NCBI GenBank assembly: GCA_036480335.1
Contig: JAZGGH010000116.1
Span: forward strand, 1 to 16,054
Direction: 5' to 3'
From: JAZGER01 sp036480335
GTDB lineage: Bacteria > Pseudomonadota > Gammaproteobacteria > DSM-19610
Length of the DNA: 16,054 nt
Positions within the stretch are counted from its first letter, which is position 1, and every line of letters begins with the position of its first letter. This document shows, piece by piece, positions 1 to 7,384 of the stretch. A program made the translations under genes and the position numbers. A model generated the notes under the pieces. The model ran no database searches. It was not told the DNA's origin and was given only the letters and a program-made list of their open reading frames with translations.

Positions 1-503
1 GTAGTAGAGGTTTCCGTAACAAGAAACGATTTGCCAATGCTATCTATTTTCACCTTGGAGGACTTAAACTCTATCCTGAGGGTATAAGATGAAATCTACC
101 CACTCGATTTGGGGAAGAGCCAAAAAATGTATACGCCATCCTTTTTGGTATTGCTGATGGACTTGATCTTGGAGACAACGTGCGCGGTTATCTTGCCGTT
201 GCCACATTGCATGAAATGGCCGAGATAATGCGGCAAAAGAATGGCCATCCGGAAACCCCCTACACACTCGCCGGTCTGGGCGACCTGGTGACAACTGCCA
301 CCAGCAAGGACTCGCATCACCATGAGCTTGGCAGGCAGATTGCACGTCAACAACGAGATAATCTTCATGGCGAAGGAATCAACACGCTGCAAACCCTGCG
401 GGACAGGAACTTGCTGGCCATTGATCAACACCCCCTGCTGCACTGTGCCGAGCAAATCATGCTGGACAATGCTAATCCTGAACGTCTGTTATCTTGCCTG
501 TAG
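1..503 (+). pseudogene. gpsA-like glycerol-3-phosphate dehydrogenase, 3' part, interrupted by in-frame TGA
   Basis: NAD(P)-dependent glycerol-3-phosphate dehydrogenase reduces dihydroxyacetone phosphate to sn-glycerol-3-phosphate for phospholipid synthesis. The frame open at the left edge (from base 3) reads NAIYFHLGGLKLYPEG, then hits TGA at 90-92. The same frame continues to TAG at 501-503 with clear GpsA C-terminal-domain features: PKNVYAI, the GDNVRG segment and AGLGDLVTTATS. The SHHHELG segment suggests a GpsA subfamily rather than the E. coli type. The first possible start after the stop is a GTG at 180, which would omit the conserved lysine segment, so an independent functional gene from there is unlikely. 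Frame 2 across 86-103 reads KMKSTH, which would suit the family, so a -1/+1 indel pair could explain the stop. A genuine pseudogene and a sequencing error cannot be told apart here. The 5' end lies outside the window. The tail overlaps the convergent hydrolase gene by 15 bp. Confidence 0.7.
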
Positions 504-1325
504 ATCCTGAAGAATTTTTAGCAGCAGAGTACGGTTTTTCTGCAGGGAAAAATTCTGATTATGACCTCCCACCGTTTTTAGCAAATATTTGGGTTGTAAT
601 GCCGTCTGATACAAAGCCGTTGCATGGTAAGAAGGAATCATCTCATCCTCATCACTATGGAGCACATAGAGTGGTACAGGCGAAATATCTGCAACCATTT
701 CCAATGGGCGATAGTGATTGCTGATTAAAAAAGATAACGGCCAGCGTAGAAAATTTGTTAACCAGTGCTGAGATAACACATCTCTTGTAATCTGACGATA
801 ATCACTGAATGCATTGGCTGTAATCAATGCGGTTATTTTTTGTTTATCTGCAAGCCCAGCAGTTGCGGGAATGGAAATACTTCCACCCAGGCTATGCCCA
901 AGCACAATCAACTTTGTCTTCGAAGACTGGCTTCTATCAATTGCATATTCAAGCATGGATCGAGCATCGTTTACAACACCATCTATATCAGGAATACCAC
1001 TGGATTGACCATAGCCCCGATAATCAAAAAGATAGACTTCATAACCCTGCGCAGGCAACCAGTATACTGAACCAACATGAGTGGTAATGTTTTCACCATT
1101 TCCATGCAGAAACAGAACTGTCCCCTTTAATGATTTTTGTGCAGGCAAATGCCAGCCATGTAATCGAATTCCCTGACCACTATTGATATATAGGTCATTA
1201 ACATCAATACCCTGTTCTTCAGGTTTAAATATTGCCTGCCGGACAGGCTGAAAGAGAACATTTGTGCAGCCGCCAAGCATGAAAAACAAACATGTGAGCA
1301 ATACAAGTTTCATTTTGACAATCAT
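489..1325 (-). CDS. alpha/beta hydrolase, predicted lipoprotein (BEM46/ABHD13-like)
   Basis: Predicted membrane-anchored serine hydrolase of unknown substrate, 278 aa. A short hydrophobic leader ends in a lipobox, LGGC, with Cys20 as the likely lipidated residue. Fold signatures follow in order: the oxyanion-hole segment HGNGEN (74-79), the DYRGYG segment (about 101-106), the nucleophile elbow GHSLGG with Ser145, an acid in HSDEDE (likely Asp227) and His255 in GGHNQNF. The triad is therefore complete. The start ATG overlaps the stop of the upstream DUF4105 gene as ATGA, so the two are probably translationally coupled. A second in-frame ATG four codons later would still keep the lipobox. The 3' end overlaps the convergent gpsA-like remnant by 15 bp. 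The hydrolase assignment is strong. The actual reaction (esterase, lipase, thioesterase or peptidase) is not visible from sequence. Confidence 0.88.
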   Translation of the reverse strand: MIVKMKLVLLTCLFFMLGGCTNVLFQPVRQAIFKPEEQGIDVNDLYINSGQGIRLHGWHLPAQKSLKGTVLFLHGNGENITTHVGSVYWLPAQGYEVYLFDYRGYGQSSGIPDIDGVVNDARSMLEYAIDRSQSSKTKLIVLGHSLGGSISIPATAGLADKQKITALITANAFSDYRQITRDVLSQHWLTNFLRWPLSFLISNHYRPLEMVADISPVPLYVLHSDEDEMIPSYHATALYQTALQPKYLLKTVGGHNQNFSLQKNRTLLLKILQDLQAR

Positions 1326-3235
1326 TCAAAATACCAATGAAACATGACCTCAAACTGATTGTATTTATCACCCCGTTCCTGTCGCGATTCCAGTGTATAG
1401 CGGATAGCTCTTTGATGACCAAGTGGAAAGCTCTGCCTCCACTTTGCAGCATAAAATGTATCCGTTTCTCCCAGAGAAAAACGCAAACTGCTGACAGATA
1501 AATCTGCGCTGGAATGCTTAAAAAAGAAAAGCAGACCCGCATGTCCACCCGTACCGAGCGTAAAGTTGTCTTCAAATCGCCTGGCAATTTTAAGCTGTCC
1601 CTTTACCAGAAAATAAGCCAGATGTTTGTCAAACAACCTGTAACTAACGCCAGAACCACCATTAATTTGCAACCCATTGGTCTCTCCCTGGCCTGTATGC
1701 ATACGCTCAAAACCGGTATCCACACCCCATGAAATGGGTTTAAAGAATCGAGTACGGGGTGTCAGGGAGAGGATATCTATCAGGGTTAAACGATCCAGTC
1801 TGAAATGTCTATCCTTGAGAAAATATCGTCCACGAAAATCAAGGAAATTGATTTGTGATCCTGGAGAATAACCTGGCAAGGGATCCAGAATATCATGGTA
1901 TGCTGGCCTGAACCGGAAAGATAGATACGCATCATCATCCAGACTACCAGCCCCGGTTGAAAACCGAGTCGTTTCATGTCCCTCTTCAGGCTGCACATCG
2001 GGGCGAATCAAATCAGGCCAAACATCCCCAGCAGGTAATTTACTTCTTGCTACCAATAACTGATAATTATCTGACGCCCTCGCATCACGTTTTGATGCAA
2101 CTTGTAATGCACGATAACGCGCATAATCATACGAAAGTTCAAGCAGGCGTGATTGTTCTTTTTCAGGATAAGAAATTATTGCTTCTCTCGACTGAGAGCC
2201 TGTAGCTAAACCATAAACAAGATCCAACGAAACATCACCTAACAAGCCAAGACGTTGATCAATTTTACTCGTTGTCGATACTCTGTATGCAGGCCTTCCA
2301 GTTAAGCCTGCATCAACAACCTTTCTTACGGTATCTGAAGGAATAGCCTTAACTGAAAACCCATCCGTTAACTGCAAACCCGGCCTTGCAGTTTCCAACA
2401 GGGAAAGCACATGATATGAGCAATTTTCTGTCAAAAAATAATAATCAAATTGTACTTTTCTGACTTCCCAGGCATGGCGAAGCAACTGATTTATTTCTGA
2501 CTGTTCCAGCTTAAGCGGATATTCCCAGATATCACGATTTTCAAGATCACTATACTGTTTTATTTTTTCATAATAAGGGACAATTGAAAACCTTCCCGGG
2601 TAGCCTCCGAACAGTCCTTTATAAACATAGGATAGTCCACCATCACTGGCACTGGAATCAGCAGCATAATTCAACGCATAAGCTGCAAGCGGCGCATTGT
2701 TTCTGTGGTCTGATGGGGTGATTCGCAACAATGTATGCCCAAACATTGATGAGGGCCCATTCATATATGCTGCAGGGAAAATCAGTGTTAATTGACTGGC
2801 ATTTATGGTCTGTTTCCATTCCTCAAGCTCCCCGCATCGTTGCTCAGGCAAACGTAAAATATCAAAACCAAGTGCTTCCTTGAGCCAGTGATAACGAGCC
2901 GGAAATCGACATTGCGGATGATCATCACCTTTTTTTTTCGAAAAAAAGGCCCGCAGTGTTGCATCCAGTTCATGACGAGGAGAAATTTTCCCCTGAGGGT
3001 CATTAAAAAAAGCAGGGTCATCAGCCTGGCTGACAAGGGTTTTTTTGAACAAACCTGATTGTTTATAATGTCCGAGTGAATACCAATAAGCATCAGTATC
3101 CAGGTGACGAGCATGCGCTTTGGCAATTAATTCATTCGCATAGACGTACGGAGAACCTGAAACTGAATTTGCTTCAACACTGGCGCACAGCAGTAAGAAA
3201 CAAAATATCAGGCTTCTAGAAAACGGTGGAGTCAT
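1322..3235 (-). CDS. DUF4105 / Lnb N-terminal periplasmic domain protein with barrel-like C-terminus
   Basis: Large exported envelope protein, 637 aa. A signal peptide spans about residues 1-22. The central region has the hallmarks of PF13387 (DUF4105, now named Lnb N-terminal periplasmic domain): MNGPSSMFGHTLLRI at 158-172 and LTENCSYH at 268-275. His167 and Cys272 are the natural catalytic candidates for a cysteine-type acyl enzyme. The Lnb family was named for a lipoprotein N-acyltransferase of Bacteroides (from memory). From about residue 435 the protein becomes a series of amphipathic beta-strand-like stretches ending in FHWYFE, which resembles an outer-membrane barrel end (inference). 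No good Shine-Dalgarno is visible upstream of the ATG. It is followed by the lipoprotein hydrolase with a 4-nt overlap and preceded by the DUF3015 gene 129 bp away. Domain identity is fairly sure; enzymatic activity is not shown. The coding strand carries a run of nine A at codons 100-102. Confidence 0.85.
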   Translation of the reverse strand: MTPPFSRSLIFCFLLLCASVEANSVSGSPYVYANELIAKAHARHLDTDAYWYSLGHYKQSGLFKKTLVSQADDPAFFNDPQGKISPRHELDATLRAFFSKKKGDDHPQCRFPARYHWLKEALGFDILRLPEQRCGELEEWKQTINASQLTLIFPAAYMNGPSSMFGHTLLRITPSDHRNNAPLAAYALNYAADSSASDGGLSYVYKGLFGGYPGRFSIVPYYEKIKQYSDLENRDIWEYPLKLEQSEINQLLRHAWEVRKVQFDYYFLTENCSYHVLSLLETARPGLQLTDGFSVKAIPSDTVRKVVDAGLTGRPAYRVSTTSKIDQRLGLLGDVSLDLVYGLATGSQSREAIISYPEKEQSRLLELSYDYARYRALQVASKRDARASDNYQLLVARSKLPAGDVWPDLIRPDVQPEEGHETTRFSTGAGSLDDDAYLSFRFRPAYHDILDPLPGYSPGSQINFLDFRGRYFLKDRHFRLDRLTLIDILSLTPRTRFFKPISWGVDTGFERMHTGQGETNGLQINGGSGVSYRLFDKHLAYFLVKGQLKIARRFEDNFTLGTGGHAGLLFFFKHSSADLSVSSLRFSLGETDTFYAAKWRQSFPLGHQRAIRYTLESRQERGDKYNQFEVMFHWYFE

Positions 3236-3320
3236 ATTTATGGAAGATCTGATTTCGGAATGCCGCTCAACAGAAAGATCGATGTATCATTTGGTACGAC
3301 AAAGCGGACTTTAATACAAC

Positions 3321-3349
3321 GACCTCATACCCAAAGCTGGATATGGGTC
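3321..3349 (-). other. intercistronic stem-loop between DUF3015 and DUF4105 genes
   Basis: On the minus strand GACC-CATA pairs with TATG-A-GGTC, giving an 8-bp stem with one bulged A, extendable by CC/GG towards the loop. It lies 16 nt after the DUF3015 stop and is not followed by a T-run, so it does not look like an intrinsic terminator. It could be a 3' stabilising or processing structure that gives DUF3015 mRNA a different level from the downstream genes. Function is inferred only. Confidence 0.35.
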
Positions 3350-3364
3350 GAATGCAATGAAATA

Positions 3365-3835
3365 TTAACTCGCGTATTTAGCCAGTGTACTGTCCTGTTT
3401 CATCATAGTATTAACGGCAGTCATCACATCAATACTGGTTACATTAGCCCGACTAAAGATTTGGGAAAAATTAGCCTGTGTCAAACTGACAAACTGCTGC
3501 TGATCCTGCTGACTAATTCCCATCAGGTTAGCCAGTGTCAATACAGATTCTCCCTGACCGGCAGACATATCGCGTGCAACTTTTTCCATATTCTGATCAA
3601 GGAAATCATTCGCGGCAACAGTAAGAGGTGCGCTTGAATCACAGCCTGCTGTACCAGAAGTCATACCAAATAATTGATTCGCAAGAAAACCATTGGTTGT
3701 CCCTGCCAGTATATGCGGGCCAAGACCACTTTTTCCTTCAAATAACTGGGTTCCCCAACCACAACCAGGGCCTGTTTCAGCAAGAGCCGCAAGTGGCGTT
3801 GTCAGTAGTGCGATAGCCAGTAAGGTTTTTTTCAT
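3365..3835 (-). CDS. DUF3015 family secreted protein
   Basis: Small exported protein of 156 aa. A classical signal peptide (MKKTLLAIALL...) ends in ALA, with cleavage likely after residue 19. The mature part begins with a GPGCGWG motif and contains NGFLANQLFGMTSGTAGC, giving two cysteines that could form a disulfide. This pattern matches DUF3015 (PF11220), a proteobacterial periplasmic family with no established function. A good Shine-Dalgarno, AAGGAG, lies about 6 nt upstream of the ATG (near 3842-3848), which fixes the start. It is the first gene of a likely three-gene unit with the Lnb-domain protein and the lipoprotein hydrolase. A 34-bp perfect palindrome sits just upstream. The role is unknown; the context suggests envelope or lipoprotein function. 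Confidence 0.85.
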   Translation of the reverse strand: MKKTLLAIALLTTPLAALAETGPGCGWGTQLFEGKSGLGPHILAGTTNGFLANQLFGMTSGTAGCDSSAPLTVAANDFLDQNMEKVARDMSAGQGESVLTLANLMGISQQDQQQFVSLTQANFSQIFSRANVTSIDVMTAVNTMMKQDSTLAKYAS

Positions 3836-3861
3836 GTATTACTCCTTATATAATTAAGAAT

Positions 3862-3895
3862 ATACGGGTATCGCTATTAATAGCGATACCCGTAT
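3862..3895. repeat. 34-bp perfect palindrome upstream of DUF3015 gene
   Basis: The sequence is exactly self-complementary over 34 bases. Each arm is ATACGGGTATCGCTA and the centre is TTAA. As RNA it forms a 15-bp stem with a 4-nt loop; as DNA it is a symmetrical site. It lies 26 nt upstream of the DUF3015 start on the minus strand and 125 nt upstream of the divergent CarS-like gene. No T-tract follows on either strand, so it is not a standard terminator. Possible roles are an operator, a 5' UTR stabilising hairpin, or an attachment or cruciform site. The palindrome itself is certain; its role is not known. Confidence 0.9.
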
Positions 3896-3976
3896 GACAC
3901 CTTGATCAATCGCGCAAGCATAGTGATTGAATCCAAGTTTTGTTAATGTAATGGCATTTGTTTCAATTGTCCATTA

Positions 3977-3982
3977 TATAAT
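3977..3982 (+). promoter_or_regulatory. candidate -10 element for the CarS-like gene
   Basis: A consensus TATAAT lies 38 nt upstream of the ATG at 4021 in the AT-rich divergent intergenic region. No convincing TTGACA-like -35 is found at 16-18 bp. The site is therefore plausible but weakly supported. Confidence 0.3.
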
Positions 3983-4020
3983 CTAACGAAACCAAAGGAC
4001 ACAATTCGGAACAGCAAAAA

Positions 4021-4515
4021 ATGTACTTCCTGATGCCTGTTGAACTTATTCTGCTACTACTTCTGTTGATTGCAAATGGTGCGCCCGTTATCACGCGAGT
4101 TTTGTTGCATGACTGGATGAACTTTCCGCTTGATGGCGGCTATCGATTCTTCGATCAACAACCCCTGTTTGGCTCATCAAAAACCGTCAGAGGTATCCTT
4201 GCTGCGATCATTGCTACTGCGGTGGCAGCGACTCTGATGGGACTATCCATTTCCCAGGGTGCACTGATTGGCGCAATGGCAATGCTGGGCGATCTGTTTT
4301 CGAGTTTCTGTAAACGACGTATGAAGTTCGCCCCTAGCAGTATGGCACTGGGTCTTGATCAGATACCAGAAAGCCTGTTTCCTTTGCTGGCAGTAAAAAC
4401 CATTTTTGGTCTTGGCTGGAACAGCATTGCTATGCTGGTTATCGCCTTCATTATTCTGGAACTATTACTCTCACAATTGTTATTTCGGCTGAATATTCGC
4501 CGTAGACCGTATTAA
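4021..4515 (+). CDS. CDP-archaeol synthase (CarS)-like integral membrane protein
   Basis: Predicted membrane nucleotidyltransferase-like protein, 164 aa, of the CarS-like family (PF01864), related to CDP-diglyceride synthetases. Archaeal CarS makes CDP-archaeol from CTP and an unsaturated archaetidic acid; bacterial members presumably act on another lipid phosphate. Visible motifs are LFGSSKTVRG (49-58), GDLFSSFCKRR (90-100) and GLDQIPESLFP (111-121), which match the conserved cytoplasmic loops of the family. Hydrophobic segments lie at about 6-28, 58-90 and 118-157. The ATG at 4021 has only a weak GGA about 10 nt upstream; a second ATG at 4033 (MPVELI) is also possible. Its stop overlaps the stop of the convergent metallophosphoesterase by 4 nt. 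It stands alone on this strand. Substrate is not predictable here. Confidence 0.82.
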   Translation: MYFLMPVELILLLLLLIANGAPVITRVLLHDWMNFPLDGGYRFFDQQPLFGSSKTVRGILAAIIATAVAATLMGLSISQGALIGAMAMLGDLFSSFCKRRMKFAPSSMALGLDQIPESLFPLLAVKTIFGLGWNSIAMLVIAFIILELLLSQLLFRLNIRRRPY

Positions 4516-5468
4516 TCTATCTTTTTATTTGCCCGCTTACGCAAAGTATGCAGAGTAATTTCCGGCGGACAATTCAACCGAGCTGGAATGATCGAGGTAC
4601 CCGCCCCCGCCGAGGTATAACCCAGCATGGTATGATAATTCCAGGCACCTGAACCCATATAACGCGGGCATTTTGCATCCAGCGTTAACGGATAGCCACC
4701 TGGCAGACAAACCTGGCCGCCATGCGTATGTCCACAAAACATCAGCCTGAAACCAGCATGGGCTGCCTGGCGATACACTTCCGGCGTATGTGACAACAGA
4801 ATAGAAACGATCCCCTGCTCAACACCCTCTGCTGCCTTTTCAATATTATCAACACGGTAGTAATGTGCATCATCAATGCCCGCAAGGTAAAGGCTGGCAT
4901 TATCACGCTTCAATGTCACTGATTCGTTGAGCAACATGCGGATACCCGCATCTTCCAGAGCAGGTAGCATGCGCACACTGTCATGATTACCCAGAACGGC
5001 ATAGACGGGTTGCCTGAGATGCACACCTAATTGCTGCATGCCCTGCACCGCATTGTCAATTGAGCCATGGGTCTGGGCACGATAATCTCCAGTCAACACA
5101 CATAGATCATACTTGAGTGGTCGAATGGTTTCGATCAGGGCGTGCAATGCCTGCGGATACATATCCACATGCAAATCGCTCATGTGCAGGATGGTGTAAC
5201 CTTCAAACACCGATGGCAGCTCGGGCAGTGTTACCGTATTTTTGCGAACATGGATAGCCAGCGTATTGCGACGACTGCGGTTGTATAATCCGGTAATGCG
5301 TAACCCTGCATTCAAAATAGTCTGCAGTGACAGCCAGTTTTCAGGGTGAAAAAAGTTGATCCCGTTTCTGAATACTCTGGGCTTCATTTCAGCTTCGATA
5401 CCGAGCCGCTGCCGAGCATGCAGCTTGCCAAGCCGCTGTTCGAGAATAGATTCTATGGACGGTGACAT
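4512..5468 (-). CDS. calcineurin-like metallophosphoesterase
   Basis: Cytoplasmic-looking metal-dependent phosphoesterase, 318 aa. It has the complete set of metal-ligand motifs: SDLHVD (97-102), TGDYR (126-130), GNHD (160-163), SHTPE (226-230) and CGHTHGGQ (245-252). These are arranged as in the YkuE/YaeI-like branch. Those relatives usually carry an N-terminal membrane segment or Tat signal. Here the first 90 residues are charged and show no clear signal or helix that would span a membrane. The start ATG is 11 nt after the stop of the upstream WbpM-like gene and lacks an obvious Shine-Dalgarno, which suggests coupled translation. A shorter start at Met28 cannot be excluded. As the last gene of the polysaccharide run it may hydrolyse a lipid or sugar phosphate, but that is inference from position only. 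Confidence 0.88.
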   Translation of the reverse strand: MSPSIESILEQRLGKLHARQRLGIEAEMKPRVFRNGINFFHPENWLSLQTILNAGLRITGLYNRSRRNTLAIHVRKNTVTLPELPSVFEGYTILHMSDLHVDMYPQALHALIETIRPLKYDLCVLTGDYRAQTHGSIDNAVQGMQQLGVHLRQPVYAVLGNHDSVRMLPALEDAGIRMLLNESVTLKRDNASLYLAGIDDAHYYRVDNIEKAAEGVEQGIVSILLSHTPEVYRQAAHAGFRLMFCGHTHGGQVCLPGGYPLTLDAKCPRYMGSGAWNYHTMLGYTSAGAGTSIIPARLNCPPEITLHTLRKRANKKID

Positions 5469-5479
5469 GTCAGTGGCAA

Positions 5480-7384
5480 CTAATGCAGCAACCTCGTGGT
5501 ATCAACCGGCGTTTTTTCAGATATCTGTTTTGTATAAGCGATCTCAGTATCAATCTCGGCCTGCCATTCGGGTACCAGCTGTTTTAACAGATGCACCAGC
5601 ATACGGCTGTCATAACCGTTCGATGCTATCTCCATATTTCCCAGCACTTCAATCAGTTGCTGCCAGTCAACCTGGCGATAATCTGCCAGCAAGACACTCT
5701 GATGGTTTGTTTGCCGCAGTGCTTCATCCTGATGAAACAGTTCCTCGTGTAATTTCTCTCCAGGTCTGAGGCCAGTATAAACGATATCAATATCTTCTCC
5801 AGGAATCTTGCCCGACAAGCGTATTAATTGCTCAGCGAGATAGACAATGGATACCGGTTGCCCCATATCCAGCACATAAATTTCACCACCCTCTCCCATA
5901 CTAGCGGCCTGCAGAATCAACTGACAGGCTTCCGGTATCGTCATAAAATAACGGGTGATGTCAGGATGTGTCACCGTCACCGGGCCACCTTCAGCTATCT
6001 GCCGCTTGAACAACGGCACTACACTGCCATTGGAATCCAGCACATTACCAAAACGCACGGTAATAAAGCGTGTTGTGGACTGCTGGTTCAGGTTCTGACA
6101 ATATATCTCACCCACTCGCTTGGTTGCACCCATAGTATTGCCTGGGTTGACTGCCTTGTCTGTTGAAATCAGTACAAAGATTTCAACATCTGCTGCATGC
6201 GCTGCCGCAGCCATGATCCATGTTCCCAATACATTATTCCTGACCGCTTCGCGTGTCTGGTGCTCCAGCATAGGCACATGCTTGTAGGCTGCTGCATGAA
6301 AAACGATCTGCGGCTGATGCGTCTGCATAATGTGCTGTACAACAAACCGATCAGTAATATCGCCCAGATGCGGGAACAGGTTCAACTCTGGAAAATAGCG
6401 ATGGCATTCCTGTTCAATCACATACAAATTGTGTTCGCTTTGTTCCAGAATAATCAGCTTCTCTGGCTTGAGCCGTGCAATTTCCCGTACCAGACCGGAA
6501 CCGATAGAGCCACCACCACCTGTGATCAGTACACATTTATGCTCAATACCCTGACGAATGCTATCCCAGTCAAGCCTGGCCGATTCGCGTCCAAGCAGAT
6601 CATCAATGGATACCTCGCGCAACGCCTGAGTGGTCACCCGCCCCGCCATCAGATCATCAAGACAGGGTAAGGTGCGAAAAGGCACACTGGTCTGCTCACA
6701 GTATTCGACAATACGTTGCATCTGTTTCGATGTTGAAGAGGGTACCGCTATCAACAAAAGATCAATATCCAGCCGGTCAACCAGTGAAGGTAACTGTTCG
6801 GGGCGGCCTAGTACGCGCACGCCCTGGATTTCCTGGCCCTGCTTTTCCCTTTTGTCGTCAACAAAACCCACAGGGGTAAATGCCTGGGAACGGTCGCGGT
6901 ACAAGTCGCGCACCAGCATTTCACCCGCCTGTCCAGCACCGATAATCAATACGCGCTGGCTATTCCCCTGATAGAGCTTACGATCTTTAATGAGACGATA
7001 AATAAACCGTGGCGCACTCAAACCAATAACCAACAGGATAATATACATTGGGAAGACAGAGCGCGGCACATTTTCAAGGCGCACCAGCAGGAATACAATA
7101 GCGGCCGAAATCAGAGCACCAATGGCAACTGCCTTGATGATTCTGACCAGGTCTGGCAATGATGCGAATCGCCAGACACCACGATACAGGCCAAGATAAA
7201 CAAACGCGCTCGCCTGGATCGCCATGATCATCGGCAACCAGACCAGTGCAGATTCAAGAAATATCTGAGGAATACTGCCGAGGTTAAAACGCAGAGAGAA
7301 CGCCAGTAACCAGGCCACTGGAACCATCAGCAAATCATGGAAAAATGCAGCTAACGGTGTTCGAAAATTAACCGGTAATTTCAT
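5480..7384 (-). CDS. WbpM/CapD-like membrane nucleotide-sugar 4,6-dehydratase
   Basis: Polysaccharide biosynthesis protein of 634 aa, the usual length for the membrane-bound WbpM/CapD/FlaA1-like group, which convert UDP-GlcNAc to a 4-keto-6-deoxy sugar. About four transmembrane helices occupy residues 10-125. A first Rossmann unit starts at VLIIGAGQAGE (145-155). The catalytic short-chain dehydrogenase domain begins with TGGGGSIGSG (288-297), followed by STDKAVNP (407-414) and MGATK (418-422). The Met in place of the usual Tyr of YxxxK is characteristic of this group. GLRPGEKLHEEL at 538-549 is also typical. The start ATG lies inside the end of the upstream WbpL-like gene (17-bp overlap). The two form the classical pair that supplies and loads the first sugar of an O-antigen or exopolysaccharide. 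Exact sugar product is not determined. Confidence 0.92.
   Translation of the reverse strand: MKLPVNFRTPLAAFFHDLLMVPVAWLLAFSLRFNLGSIPQIFLESALVWLPMIMAIQASAFVYLGLYRGVWRFASLPDLVRIIKAVAIGALISAAIVFLLVRLENVPRSVFPMYIILLVIGLSAPRFIYRLIKDRKLYQGNSQRVLIIGAGQAGEMLVRDLYRDRSQAFTPVGFVDDKREKQGQEIQGVRVLGRPEQLPSLVDRLDIDLLLIAVPSSTSKQMQRIVEYCEQTSVPFRTLPCLDDLMAGRVTTQALREVSIDDLLGRESARLDWDSIRQGIEHKCVLITGGGGSIGSGLVREIARLKPEKLIILEQSEHNLYVIEQECHRYFPELNLFPHLGDITDRFVVQHIMQTHQPQIVFHAAAYKHVPMLEHQTREAVRNNVLGTWIMAAAAHAADVEIFVLISTDKAVNPGNTMGATKRVGEIYCQNLNQQSTTRFITVRFGNVLDSNGSVVPLFKRQIAEGGPVTVTHPDITRYFMTIPEACQLILQAASMGEGGEIYVLDMGQPVSIVYLAEQLIRLSGKIPGEDIDIVYTGLRPGEKLHEELFHQDEALRQTNHQSVLLADYRQVDWQQLIEVLGNMEIASNGYDSRMLVHLLKQLVPEWQAEIDTEIAYTKQISEKTPVDTTRLLH

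Noticed and set aside
90..92. TGA as a selenocysteine codon in the gpsA-like gene
   Set aside because: GpsA is not a known selenoprotein, the position is not catalytic, and no clear SECIS-type hairpin is seen just downstream.
3862..3895. Palindrome as an intrinsic terminator
   Set aside because: It lies between divergent genes, upstream of both starts, and no T-run follows on either strand.
6197..6670. Plus-strand 157-aa open frame inside the WbpM-like gene
   Set aside because: It is a frame shadow of a conserved dehydratase domain with no ribosome-binding site or family resemblance.
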